Part shown: one piece after another, positions 1-6,631 of the stretch
How positions within the stretch are numbered: the first letter of the stretch is position 1
Layout of the letters: every line of letters starts with the position of its first letter
Source: Desulfotignum sp.
GTDB lineage: Bacteria > Desulfobacterota > Desulfobacteria > Desulfobacterales > Desulfobacteraceae
Assembly: GCA_011390695.1 (NCBI GenBank)
Contig: JAABRW010000465.1
Location: 1 to 7,833 of the forward strand
Direction: 5' to 3'
DNA length: 7,833 nt
Made by a program: the position numbers and the translations under genes
Notes under the pieces: model-generated
Told to the model about the DNA's origin: nothing
What the model saw: the letters and a program-made list of their open reading frames with translations, nothing else
The model's database searches: none

Positions 1-2592
1 GACAAGATGGACTGGGCCATGCCTGCCGGTTTCTACTATGACACCATGCACAAACCCGCCAAAATCTGGCCCATTGCCATGAAACAGATCCGCAAAGCCG
101 CCGGTATCGGCAAGCTGTCTCCGGATCACCACATGCCCGGCAAATATGATGAAATTTTCCCCTTCTGTGATGTGTGTGTCATCGGCGGCGGACCTGCCGG
201 GATGAAAGCTGCCCTGACTGCGGCCCAAAAAGGGCTGCGGGTCATCCTCATGGAAGCACGGCCCTGGCTGGGGGGACATTTTGAATACCGCACGTCTGAA
301 TATATCGACCGCCAGACCCATCATGAACGCTCGGTGCAGCTGGCAAAAGAAGTGGAAAAAACCGAAAACATCCGGGTGTTCACCCACACGGCCAATGTGG
401 GAACATACAACAACAATTTGATCACCGGTTTTCAGATCGGAAAAGAATCCGATCCCTTTACGGAACGGTATATTGAACTCCGTGCCAGCAGCGTGGTGGT
501 TGCCACCGGCTGCATTGAAAGACCCCTGCTGTTTGAAAACAATGAACGCCCCGGCGTGATGCAGGCCGGATGTGCCCTGCGCCTGGCCAATACCTATGGT
601 ATGCTGCCCGGCAAGACTGCGGTGTTTTCCATCGGGCATGACCTGGGACTTGAAACAGCCGCTACCCTGCATGATCTGGGATTGTCCATTCCGGTCATCG
701 CGGATATCAGAGAAGACGGACAGGATCCCAAATTGCTCAAGGCGGTTCTGGATCGGAAAATCACCATCCTCAAAGGCTGGGTGGCCACCGAAGCCCACGG
801 CAGCAAACAGGTGAAAAAAGTCACCATCAAGAGTGTGGATGCCACGGTTTCCAAAACATTTGACTGTGATGTGCTGGTGGCATCAGCCGGATTTACCCCG
901 CTTACAGGCCCTCTGGTGGTGAACCAGGCAAAACTGACCTATGACAACCACACCAATTTTTTCCTGCCCACAGACCTGCCTAAAAAAATGTACGCAGCCG
1001 GGCGCCTGCTTGGATTTGAAAATGCCGAATCCATTGAAGCCTCCGGTCATCTGGCCGGACTCAAAGCGGCATATGACTGTGAAAACTGCTCCATTGCCGA
1101 GCTGGACGATGCCAAGAAAGCCATGGAAACCCTGCCCGGACCTGCCAGGGGCACCAAGCTTATCACCGCACCGGTAAAGGGAAGAAAAACTTTTATCTGC
1201 TTTGATGAAGACGTCAGCATCAAAAATATCAAACAGGCCATCAACAAGGGGTTTGATGTTCCTGAACTGATCAAGCGCTTTTCCGGTGCAGGACTTGGTC
1301 CCGGCCAGGGCGGCATCCCGGGGCACAACCTGCCGCTGTTCACCGCCAAATACCAGGCTTTGCCCGATATCCGCATCAAACCCACCACGGTACGGCCGCC
1401 CCTGGTACCTGCATTTATTGCCACGTATGCCGGTACCAACCATACCATGTTCAAAAGAACCCCCATGGATGAGATGCAGCGAAAAGACGGCGGCATTTTC
1501 AGAAATATCGGGGTATGGCAGCGGGCACGGTATTTTTCAAAAGACTTTACCTGCAAAAAAGAGATCGAAAATGTCAGAAACAACGTGGGCATGCTGGACG
1601 GCTCCACCCTGGGAAAATTCAGGATTCACGGACCCGATGCCCTGAACGCCCTGCAGCGGGTATATGTGTCCGATCTTTCCAAAATCAAGGAAGGCCGGGT
1701 CAAATACACGGCCATGTGCAATGATGACGGCTGTGTAATCGATGACGGCGTGGTGGTCAAGCTGGGGGAAAACGATTACTACTTCTCCACCTCCACCGGC
1801 CGCGCCGGCCAGACCATAGAATGGATCCGGTACCATACCCGGTATGAGAACTGGGATTTTGCCCTGGTGAACCTTACCGATGCCATGGGCGTCATCAACC
1901 TGTCCGGCCCCAATGCCAGAAAAGTGCTGGAAAAAGTGGTGGACATCGATGTCAGCAACGAGGGTTTCGGTTTTTCCGAATACAAAGAGTTCACCATTGC
2001 CGACACCATTCCTGTCAAGGCCATGCGCCTGGGTTTTGTGGGCGAATTGTCCTATGAGCTGCATGTACCCGCCTCCTATATGAAATCGCTGTGGCTGATG
2101 CTCAATGAAGCAGGCAAAGAGTTCAAGATCCAGAATTTCGGTGTGGAAGCCCAGAATGTGCTGCGCATGGAAAAATGCCATGTCATACTGGGCCAGGAAT
2201 CTGAACAGCGCACCAACCTGCTGGATATCGGCATGGGATTTCTCTGGTCCCGGAAAAAAACAGGCTATAAGACTGTCGGCATAGCTGCCCTGATCCAGGC
2301 GGAAAAAGACAACACCCGGCTCAAGCTTGTGGGATTCAAGATGGAAAACAATGGCAGAGCCCCCAAAGACGGCGCCCTGATCGTGGATGACCGGGTCCTG
2401 GGCCATGTGTGCACCGCCAGAAACAGCTTTTCCCTCAATGAAGCCGTGGGCATGGCCCTGGTGCAAGGAGACATGAGCAAAATCGGCACCCGGCTGGCAT
2501 TTTATGAAGATGAATGCAATGGCGAGCTGATTTACGGAACGATTGTGGAAACACCGTTCTATGATCCTGAAGGTAAACGGATGAAAATGTAA
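1..2592 (+). CDS. soxA: Sarcosine oxidase-type alpha subunit (5' partial)
   Basis: Alpha subunit of a heteromeric sarcosine oxidase/dehydrogenase-like enzyme; it binds a dinucleotide and carries the folate site that accepts the one-carbon unit. The frame is open to base 1. The ATG at 7 is probably internal, because the visible protein begins at the PAGFYY segment that follows the Fer2_4-like N-terminal domain in this family, so about 100 residues should lie upstream. Numbering from that ATG: GGGPAG Rossmann motif at 60-65, ATGCIERP at 166-173, second dinucleotide region around 205-235 (SIGHDLG, a degenerate glycine motif), SoxA_A3-like linker about 390-475 ending in TTVRPP, then a GcvT aminomethyltransferase domain about 480-861 with IDDGVV at 578-583 and GELSYEL at 679-685. 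The linker keeps only one cysteine (ICFDED, 397-402), so no Fe-S cluster is expected there. First visible gene of the soxAGB operon. Family assignment is strong; the exact substrate is unknown. Confidence 0.9.
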   Translation, partial: DKMDWAMPAGFYYDTMHKPAKIWPIAMKQIRKAAGIGKLSPDHHMPGKYDEIFPFCDVCVIGGGPAGMKAALTAAQKGLRVILMEARPWLGGHFEYRTSEYIDRQTHHERSVQLAKEVEKTENIRVFTHTANVGTYNNNLITGFQIGKESDPFTERYIELRASSVVVATGCIERPLLFENNERPGVMQAGCALRLANTYGMLPGKTAVFSIGHDLGLETAATLHDLGLSIPVIADIREDGQDPKLLKAVLDRKITILKGWVATEAHGSKQVKKVTIKSVDATVSKTFDCDVLVASAGFTPLTGPLVVNQAKLTYDNHTNFFLPTDLPKKMYAAGRLLGFENAESIEASGHLAGLKAAYDCENCSIAELDDAKKAMETLPGPARGTKLITAPVKGRKTFICFDEDVSIKNIKQAINKGFDVPELIKRFSGAGLGPGQGGIPGHNLPLFTAKYQALPDIRIKPTTVRPPLVPAFIATYAGTNHTMFKRTPMDEMQRKDGGIFRNIGVWQRARYFSKDFTCKKEIENVRNNVGMLDGSTLGKFRIHGPDALNALQRVYVSDLSKIKEGRVKYTAMCNDDGCVIDDGVVVKLGENDYYFSTSTGRAGQTIEWIRYHTRYENWDFALVNLTDAMGVINLSGPNARKVLEKVVDIDVSNEGFGFSEYKEFTIADTIPVKAMRLGFVGELSYELHVPASYMKSLWLMLNEAGKEFKIQNFGVEAQNVLRMEKCHVILGQESEQRTNLLDIGMGFLWSRKKTGYKTVGIAALIQAEKDNTRLKLVGFKMENNGRAPKDGALIVDDRVLGHVCTARNSFSLNEAVGMALVQGDMSKIGTRLAFYEDECNGELIYGTIVETPFYDPEGKRMKM

Positions 2593-2596
2593 GGGA
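2591..2596 (+). promoter_or_regulatory. Ribosome binding site of soxG
   Basis: AAGGGA overlaps the soxA stop codon (TAA 2590-2592) and lies 7 bases before the ATG at 2604. It supports that start and suggests translational coupling of soxA and soxG. Confidence 0.6.
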
Positions 2597-2603
2597 TACA
2601 CGC

Positions 2604-3236
2604 ATGAAAGATATTAAAAGATACTCAGCGGTCGAGTTCAAGGCAACACCGCTCAAAAATCAAAAACATGGCGACTGGGATGTGGTCCTGGAATATCACG
2701 GCGAAGGAGAAGGACCCTGGCTGGTGGATCTGAGCCACAGGACCCGCCTGGACCTGCAATGTGCAGACCTGGCAGCCAAAAAACCCTTCGGGATCACGAT
2801 TCCTGAAACACCTTGCCGGTCTGTTCTGGAAAAAGGGATACTGGTGAACCGCATGAACCGCATCCAGACATCCATCTATCACCTGGAGGGGGAAACCATA
2901 GACATCCCCGAAGAAAAGGAATACACTGATGTCACTGAAGCCACTATTTTTGTGGCGATTTTCGGCAGCCGGGTTTTTTCCGTCTGTGAAAAACTGTCCA
3001 ATCTGGACTTTGCAGGTGAAAACAAACAGACCCCGTTTCTTTTCCAGGGTCCTTTTTCCCATGTGCCCTGCCAGATTGTAACTTTGAGCCGGGAAGCGGA
3101 AAAATCCGGTGTGGTGCTGACCTGTTCCAGAGGATATGGCAAACATATGATCGATGGCATCCTCCATGCCGGTGAAGAGTTCGGGCTCACGCCGGCCGGC
3201 GAAGCCCGGTTCACCAGCTGGATAAACAATTTATAA
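2604..3236 (+). CDS. soxG: Sarcosine oxidase-type gamma subunit
   Basis: Small gamma subunit of the same complex, 210 residues, close to the usual family length of about 200. In known heterotetrameric sarcosine oxidases the gamma subunit has a GcvT/YgfZ-like fold, packs against alpha and has no cofactor of its own. Seen here: an N-terminal strand-rich region with WLVDLSHRTRLDL at 39-51, a C-terminal segment GPFSHVPCQIVTL at 149-161, and LTCSRGYGKHMIDGIL at 172-187, which resembles the gamma-family C-terminal helix region. There is no signal peptide or membrane segment, so it is cytoplasmic. The start has a good ribosome site and lies 11 bases after soxA; soxB follows after 14 bases. Gamma subunits diverge strongly, so the call rests on both the sequence pattern and the position between alpha and beta genes. 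Confidence 0.8.
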   Translation: MKDIKRYSAVEFKATPLKNQKHGDWDVVLEYHGEGEGPWLVDLSHRTRLDLQCADLAAKKPFGITIPETPCRSVLEKGILVNRMNRIQTSIYHLEGETIDIPEEKEYTDVTEATIFVAIFGSRVFSVCEKLSNLDFAGENKQTPFLFQGPFSHVPCQIVTLSREAEKSGVVLTCSRGYGKHMIDGILHAGEEFGLTPAGEARFTSWINNL

Positions 3237-3240
3237 GGAG
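3235..3240 (+). promoter_or_regulatory. Ribosome binding site of soxB
   Basis: AAGGAG, a strong Shine-Dalgarno sequence, overlaps the soxG stop (TAA 3234-3236) and lies 10 bases before the ATG at 3251, with an A-rich spacer. It is the best ribosome site in the window and fixes the soxB start. Confidence 0.75.
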
Positions 3241-3250
3241 ACAAAAAAAC

Positions 3251-4588
3251 ATGAACAAAAAATATGATGCAATTATTATCGGTGCCGGTGTTATTGGAAC
3301 CCCTATTGCCTATGAACTGTGCAAAATGGGCTACAAAACCCTGAACGTGGACAAGCTTCCCGATGCAGGAGAAGGCTCCACCGCCGGTTCCTGCGCCATT
3401 GTGCGTGCCCACTACTCCACAGAGGACGGGGTGGCCCTGGCCTATGAAGGGTTCAAATACTGGCTGGACTGGGAAAACTACCTGGGCAATGTCACAGATG
3501 AAAAAGGCATGGCCAGATACATGAATACCGGCTCCATCCTGCTCAAATCCGAAGGCCATGACTGGCAAAAAGTACAAAAACACTATGATGCCGTAGGCGT
3601 GAAGTATGAAGAATGGGACAATCACACCATCAAAAAACATGTGCCCCCCATTGACCTGCACAAATTCTGGCCTGTACGCCGGCCTGAAGACCCCAAATTC
3701 TTTGACGAGCCCACAGAAATGCTGGAAGGCGCCATTTTCTGCCCGGAAGGCGGGTATGTGAACGACCCTGCCCTGTCCGCCCACAATATCATGCGGGCTG
3801 CTGAAGCCAAAGGCGGAGAGTTCATGTTCAACGCGGAAGTGGTGGACATCAGAAGCGAAAACGGCAAAGTGACCGGTATCACCCTCAAAGACGGCACCCG
3901 GATCGATGCGGACATTGTGGTCAACGTGGGCGGCCCCCATTCCTTCAAGATCAACCAGATGGCTGAAGGGGTATATGAAGGCTGCAACATCAAAACCAAC
4001 TCCCTGCGCCACGAGGTCATGTACTGTCCGTCTCCGGAAGATTATGATTATCTCAACGACGGATACCACATGTCTGACGGCGACATCGGCTGCTATGTCA
4101 GGCCGGAAGTGGGCAACCTGTTCCTCATCGGTTCTGAAGACCCGGACTGCGATCCCCAGGAATGGGTGGATCCGGATGAATTTTATGCCGGCAAGGGAGG
4201 CCACGGCAAAGACAATGTTCTCACAGACGAGCAGTGGAAAGCCCAGTGCTACCGTCTGGGAAAACGCATCCCCACCCTGCAGGTACCCAACCAGCCCAAA
4301 GGGGTTGTGGATCTGTATGACTGCTCTGATGACTGGATTCCGGTGTATGACAAATCCGATCTTGGCGGGTTTTACATGGCCATTGGCACCTCGGGCAACC
4401 AGTACAAGAATGCCCCGGTTGTGGGACGTATGATGGCCGAACTCATTGATGCCTGCGAAAAAGGCCTGGACCATGACAAGGAACCGTTCCAGTATGAGTT
4501 CAAATACACCAAACGCACCCTTGACGTGGGCTTTTTCTCCAGAAAACGGGAGATCAACTATGACTCCAGTTTTTCGGTAAACGGATAG
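3251..4588 (+). CDS. soxB: Sarcosine oxidase-type beta subunit, FAD-dependent amine dehydrogenase
   Basis: Catalytic subunit of the DAO family (FAD-dependent oxidation of secondary or tertiary amines), 445 residues against about 405 in aerobic SoxB. Residues 5-35 form the FAD Rossmann fold (GAGVIG at 11-16, acidic D34 ending the second strand). GSTAGSCAIVRAHY at 42-55 matches the family's flavin-contact loop. The C-terminal FAD-binding segment is GGFYMAIGTSGNQYKNAP at 372-389, followed by a basic tail (FSRKRE, 429-434). At the place where aerobic SoxB has an RHD motif whose histidine covalently binds FMN, this protein has VND (170-172), with N171, so covalent FMN is not expected. An acidic insertion at about 261-317 (DYDYLNDGY, EDPDCDPQE) accounts for much of the extra length. 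There is no signal peptide. Substrate inferred as sarcosine, dimethylglycine or another N-methylated amine; other DAO-family amines cannot be excluded. Confidence 0.85.
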   Translation: MNKKYDAIIIGAGVIGTPIAYELCKMGYKTLNVDKLPDAGEGSTAGSCAIVRAHYSTEDGVALAYEGFKYWLDWENYLGNVTDEKGMARYMNTGSILLKSEGHDWQKVQKHYDAVGVKYEEWDNHTIKKHVPPIDLHKFWPVRRPEDPKFFDEPTEMLEGAIFCPEGGYVNDPALSAHNIMRAAEAKGGEFMFNAEVVDIRSENGKVTGITLKDGTRIDADIVVNVGGPHSFKINQMAEGVYEGCNIKTNSLRHEVMYCPSPEDYDYLNDGYHMSDGDIGCYVRPEVGNLFLIGSEDPDCDPQEWVDPDEFYAGKGGHGKDNVLTDEQWKAQCYRLGKRIPTLQVPNQPKGVVDLYDCSDDWIPVYDKSDLGGFYMAIGTSGNQYKNAPVVGRMMAELIDACEKGLDHDKEPFQYEFKYTKRTLDVGFFSRKREINYDSSFSVNG

Positions 4589-4614
4589 CACAAACCAGCC
4601 GTACTGATCCCTCG

Positions 4615-4638
4615 GTTCCGGCAAATATTTGCCGGAAC
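4615..4638. repeat. 24-bp perfect palindrome
   Basis: The half-site GTTCCGGCAAAT is followed directly by its exact reverse complement, with no spacer, 27 bases after the soxB stop. It is followed by an A-rich stretch on the plus strand and has no T-run on either side, so it does not look like an intrinsic terminator. Possible roles are an operator or activator site, or a 3'-end stabilising hairpin of the sox mRNA. Confidence 0.8.
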
Positions 4639-4643
4639 AGGAA

Positions 4644-4696
4644 AAAAGCGGCACCATATACCATCATGCTGTGCACATTCAGTGCAGCACGCTTTT
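4644..4696 (+). repeat. Two-level hairpin before the terminator
   Basis: AAAAGCG (4644-4650) pairs with CGCTTTT (4690-4696). Nested inside, TGCTG (4667-4671) and CAC (4674-4676) pair with GTGCAGCA (4682-4689), leaving a two-base bulge and an ATTCA loop. The stems are short and could be chance; a role in processing of the sox mRNA end is only a possibility. Confidence 0.3.
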
Positions 4697-4699
4697 GTC

Positions 4700-4740
4700 A
4701 AGGGGCAGGCCGGGGAAAACCCTGGCACTGCCCTTTTTTT
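4700..4740 (+). terminator. Rho-independent terminator of the sox operon
   Basis: A GC-rich stem of 16 pairs (arms 4700-4715 and 4720-4736, one bulged A at 4727, two G-T pairs) with an AAAA loop (4716-4719) runs into a run of seven T (4734-4740). This is a strong intrinsic terminator for transcription coming from soxB, 112 bases after its stop. It separates soxAGB from etfBA as transcription units unless it is read through. Confidence 0.88.
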
Positions 4741-4827
4741 CACCCGGCTTCACTATCCTGCCCCTGGATGACGGCATATGGATATAACGCATTTTTCGGA
4801 GTTCAGCGATGACGAACAGGGTCAGGC

Positions 4828-4873
4828 TTGCATTATTGTGTTTTTATCAAGAATTAAAAACGCAATAATGCAA
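4828..4873. repeat. Long inverted repeat upstream of etfB
   Basis: TTGCATTATTG (4828-4838) and CAATAATGCAA (4863-4873) are perfect 11-base inverted repeats. Pairing continues inward through a T-G pair, G-C, five T-A and one A-T, giving a 19-bp stem with an 8-base loop (4847-4854). It ends 42 bases before the etfB start. No T-run follows the stem on either strand, so it is not a classic terminator. It may be an operator overlapping the etfB promoter or a leader hairpin in the etfB transcript. Confidence 0.75.
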
Positions 4874-4915
4874 CCCTCTTGAATCACAAAAAATTTAAAA
4901 ACTGGTGTGCATATA

Positions 4916-5686
4916 ATGCAGATTTATGTATGTATAAAACATGTACCGGATTCAGCCGCCAATATCCACATCCTGGATGGTATCCGGATCGATGAAAAAG
5001 TAGCCTTCCTGCTGAACCCCTATGACGAGCATGCGGTAACCGAGGCAGCTGCCCTGAAAAAAAAAGCAGCAGACAGTGAAATAATCGCAGTGTGCCTGGG
5101 TAAACCGGATGCAGAAAAAACCATCCGGACCGCCATGGCCATGGGTGCTGACAGAGGCATTCTGGTGGAGACCGATAAAGTCTGCGACAGCATGACCACG
5201 GCCCGGGCCCTGCACGCCGCCATTGTACAGGACGGATCTGCCGGCATTATTTTCACCGGCAAAGAATCGATAGACAGCGAAGGCATGCAGACCCAGTTCC
5301 GCATCGGGGCGTTGTTTGGCTTTCCCGTGGTGACCAATGCGGCATCCCTTGATGTCACATCCGGCAAGGCGGTTGTCACCTGTGAACTTTCCGGGGGCAG
5401 AACCCGCACCTTTGCACTGGCCCTGCCCTGTGTGGTGGGGGCGGGACGCGGATTGAACACCCCGGGATATCCGACCTTTCCCGATGTGGTCAAGGCCCGC
5501 AAAAAAACCATCAAAACAATTTCCCTGGACAGCCTGTCCATCCCCCCTGCCGGCGGATCAGCAAAAACCGTTGCACTCGCACCCCTGGTGCAGAAACGCC
5601 ATCCCAAAAAAATTACAGGAACCCCGGCAGACCAGGCAAAAGAGATCATCAGAATTCTACGGAAAGAAGCAAAGGTGTTGACATGA
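4916..5686 (+). CDS. etfB: Electron transfer flavoprotein beta subunit
   Basis: Beta subunit of ETF, which with EtfA carries electrons from flavin dehydrogenases to a quinone reductase or another acceptor in the cytoplasm. The product is 256 residues, the usual size. Start chosen at ATG 4916 because it gives MQIYVCIKHVPD, matching the conserved N-terminus of the family; an in-frame GTG at 4907 would add three residues. The Shine-Dalgarno is poor (GGTG at 4904-4907). Further family marks: NPYDEHA at 34-40, AMAMGADR at 73-80, FTGKESIDSEGMQTQ at 113-127 (the loop that contacts the bound nucleotide), and NTPGYPTFPD at 181-190, where most EtfB have PRYP. The loop lacks the DGDTAQVGP-type motif typical of bifurcating EtfB, which favours a simple carrier, although it is not textbook canonical either. 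The gene overlaps etfA by four bases. Position after soxAGB suggests it takes electrons from that enzyme. Confidence 0.92.
   Translation: MQIYVCIKHVPDSAANIHILDGIRIDEKVAFLLNPYDEHAVTEAAALKKKAADSEIIAVCLGKPDAEKTIRTAMAMGADRGILVETDKVCDSMTTARALHAAIVQDGSAGIIFTGKESIDSEGMQTQFRIGALFGFPVVTNAASLDVTSGKAVVTCELSGGRTRTFALALPCVVGAGRGLNTPGYPTFPDVVKARKKTIKTISLDSLSIPPAGGSAKTVALAPLVQKRHPKKITGTPADQAKEIIRILRKEAKVLT
5672..5677 (+). promoter_or_regulatory. Ribosome binding site of etfA inside etfB
   Basis: AAGGTG lies within the last codons of etfB, 5 bases before the etfA ATG at 5683. Together with the ATGA overlap (5683-5686) it points to coupled translation and equal output of the two ETF subunits. Confidence 0.6.
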
Positions 5687-6630
5687 AAAAGACAGGAATC
5701 CTCATTGAAATGGAAAACAACAGGATCAAAGAGACCAGTCTCGGGATGATCACCCTGGCTGTTCGCACAGGATCTGATCTGCATGCCCTGGTTATGGACG
5801 GCGTGGATGATGTCACCTGTGATATTCTGGCACAATACGGCATCACCACGGTTGTGGACATGGCCCTTGCTTCCGATCCTGTGATCCGCCTGAACCCCGC
5901 AGTCCGGGCTGATGCAGCGGCAAAGGCTGCCCAAAAGCTGCAGCTGGATGCTATTTTGGGGCTTTCCAGTGCAGACGGCAAAGATCTCATACCCCGGGTG
6001 GCTGCCCTGCTGGATGCCCCGCTGGTAATGGACTGTCTGGATGTGGATCTGAAAAAAAATATTGCCAGAACCTCCCAGTATTCCGGCAAGGTGCTGGCGG
6101 ATATCCAGCTGACAGGTGATGTGGTGATATTCGGAATCAGGCCCAATGCAATACCGCCCATACCCTTTCCTGCACAGGCAAAAAAGATTGCCGTGGCTTC
6201 AGAAAGCACTGTACCTGCAGATTTTGTTCTTGTGTCCCGGGATGACGGTGACGACAGCAGCCGGGCCAGCCTGGCAGAGGCAGATATTATCGTTGCCGGG
6301 GGCCGGGGACTGAAAAACAAAGACAATTTTTCTCTGGTTTTTGACTGCGCCGAAAAAATGAATGCCGCTGTGGGGGCTTCCCGGGTGGCTGTGGATGAAG
6401 GATGGGTGCCGTATGCCTATCAGGTGGGACAGACCGGGGAAAAAGTCAGCCCCCGGGTCTACATTGCTTTTGGGATATCAGGTTCCATCCAGCATTTTGC
6501 CGGCATGAAAACCGCCAGAATGGTCATTGCCGTGAACAAGGATGACAATACCGCCATAATGGCCAACTGCGATTACCAGGTCCAGGGGGATGTGTTTGAG
6601 ATCCTGCCCGAACTGATCAGGCTCTTGTAA
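5683..6630 (+). CDS. etfA: Electron transfer flavoprotein alpha subunit
   Basis: Alpha subunit of ETF, 315 residues, binding the redox FAD in its C-terminal domain. Visible FAD-domain marks: VAGGRGL at 204-210, GASRVAVDEGWVPYAYQVGQTG at about 231-252, the signature GISGSIQHFAGM at 264-275 with His271 in the flavin-contact position, VIAVNKDD at 281-288 and VQGDVFEILPEL at 300-311. The N-terminal half is the usual variable domain; no ferredoxin-type Cys motif precedes it, so this is not the Fe-S-extended EtfA found in some anaerobes. It starts in the ATGA overlap with etfB, and the sigma-54 activator gene begins one base after its TAA. Identification as EtfA is secure; the partner dehydrogenase (SoxAGB) is inferred from neighbourhood. 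Confidence 0.95.
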   Translation: MKKTGILIEMENNRIKETSLGMITLAVRTGSDLHALVMDGVDDVTCDILAQYGITTVVDMALASDPVIRLNPAVRADAAAKAAQKLQLDAILGLSSADGKDLIPRVAALLDAPLVMDCLDVDLKKNIARTSQYSGKVLADIQLTGDVVIFGIRPNAIPPIPFPAQAKKIAVASESTVPADFVLVSRDDGDDSSRASLAEADIIVAGGRGLKNKDNFSLVFDCAEKMNAAVGASRVAVDEGWVPYAYQVGQTGEKVSPRVYIAFGISGSIQHFAGMKTARMVIAVNKDDNTAIMANCDYQVQGDVFEILPELIRLL

Positions 6631-6631
6631 G

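Larger units (their letters stand above)
4589..4915. other. Non-coding region between soxB and etfB
   Basis: This 327-base gap holds no convincing gene. The only sizeable minus-strand reading frame crosses the terminator and has no family features. In order it contains a perfect palindrome (4615-4638), a bulged hairpin (4644-4696), an intrinsic terminator (4700-4740), and a long inverted repeat (4828-4873). Every GG dinucleotide on the plus strand was checked for GC twelve bases later. The only hit (GG 4713, GC 4725) is inside the terminator stem and otherwise does not fit, so no credible sigma-54 promoter is seen. A weak sigma-70-like -10 (AATAAT, 4864-4869) with a poor -35 (TTTTTA, 4841-4846, 17-base spacer) lies inside the long inverted repeat and is the only promoter candidate near etfB. 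Confidence 0.7.

Noticed and set aside
1829..1848. Short palindromic stretch (CATACC/GGTATG) within soxA.
   Set aside because: It lies inside a conserved coding region and is short enough to be codon-driven chance.
1537..2601. Minus-strand open frame of 354 codons opposite the GcvT part of soxA.
   Set aside because: Shadow frame rich in His, Gly and Phe, as expected from reverse-reading a GC-biased gene; no recognisable motif.
2879..4657. Long minus-strand open frame (592 codons) opposite soxB and soxG.
   Set aside because: It is a shadow of the plus-strand genes, with low-complexity composition and no domain pattern; the plus-strand genes have clear families, starts and ribosome sites.
4713..4730. 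Possible sigma-54 -24/-12 pair (GG 4713, GC 4725), and TGGCAC at 4723-4728.
   Set aside because: Both lie in the terminator stem. The first has poor flanking matches, and the second is followed by a T-run with no GC at the -12 position.
4558..4743. Minus-strand 61-codon frame in the soxB-etfB gap.
   Set aside because: It starts in the terminator T-run, runs through the stem and the palindrome, and ends inside soxB; no ribosome site or family features.
4819..4833. GG followed by TTGCAT, looking like a sigma-54 promoter before etfB.
   Set aside because: The spacing is one base too short, and TTGCAT is part of the inverted-repeat arm; this class tolerates little spacing change.
4847..4882. The loop of the long hairpin (TCAAGA, 4847-4852) is complementary to TCTTGA at 4877-4882, suggesting a pseudoknot.
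   Set aside because: Only three bases link the 19-bp stem to the second strand, too short to cross such a stem, so an H-type pseudoknot is not sterically reasonable; six matching bases can be chance.
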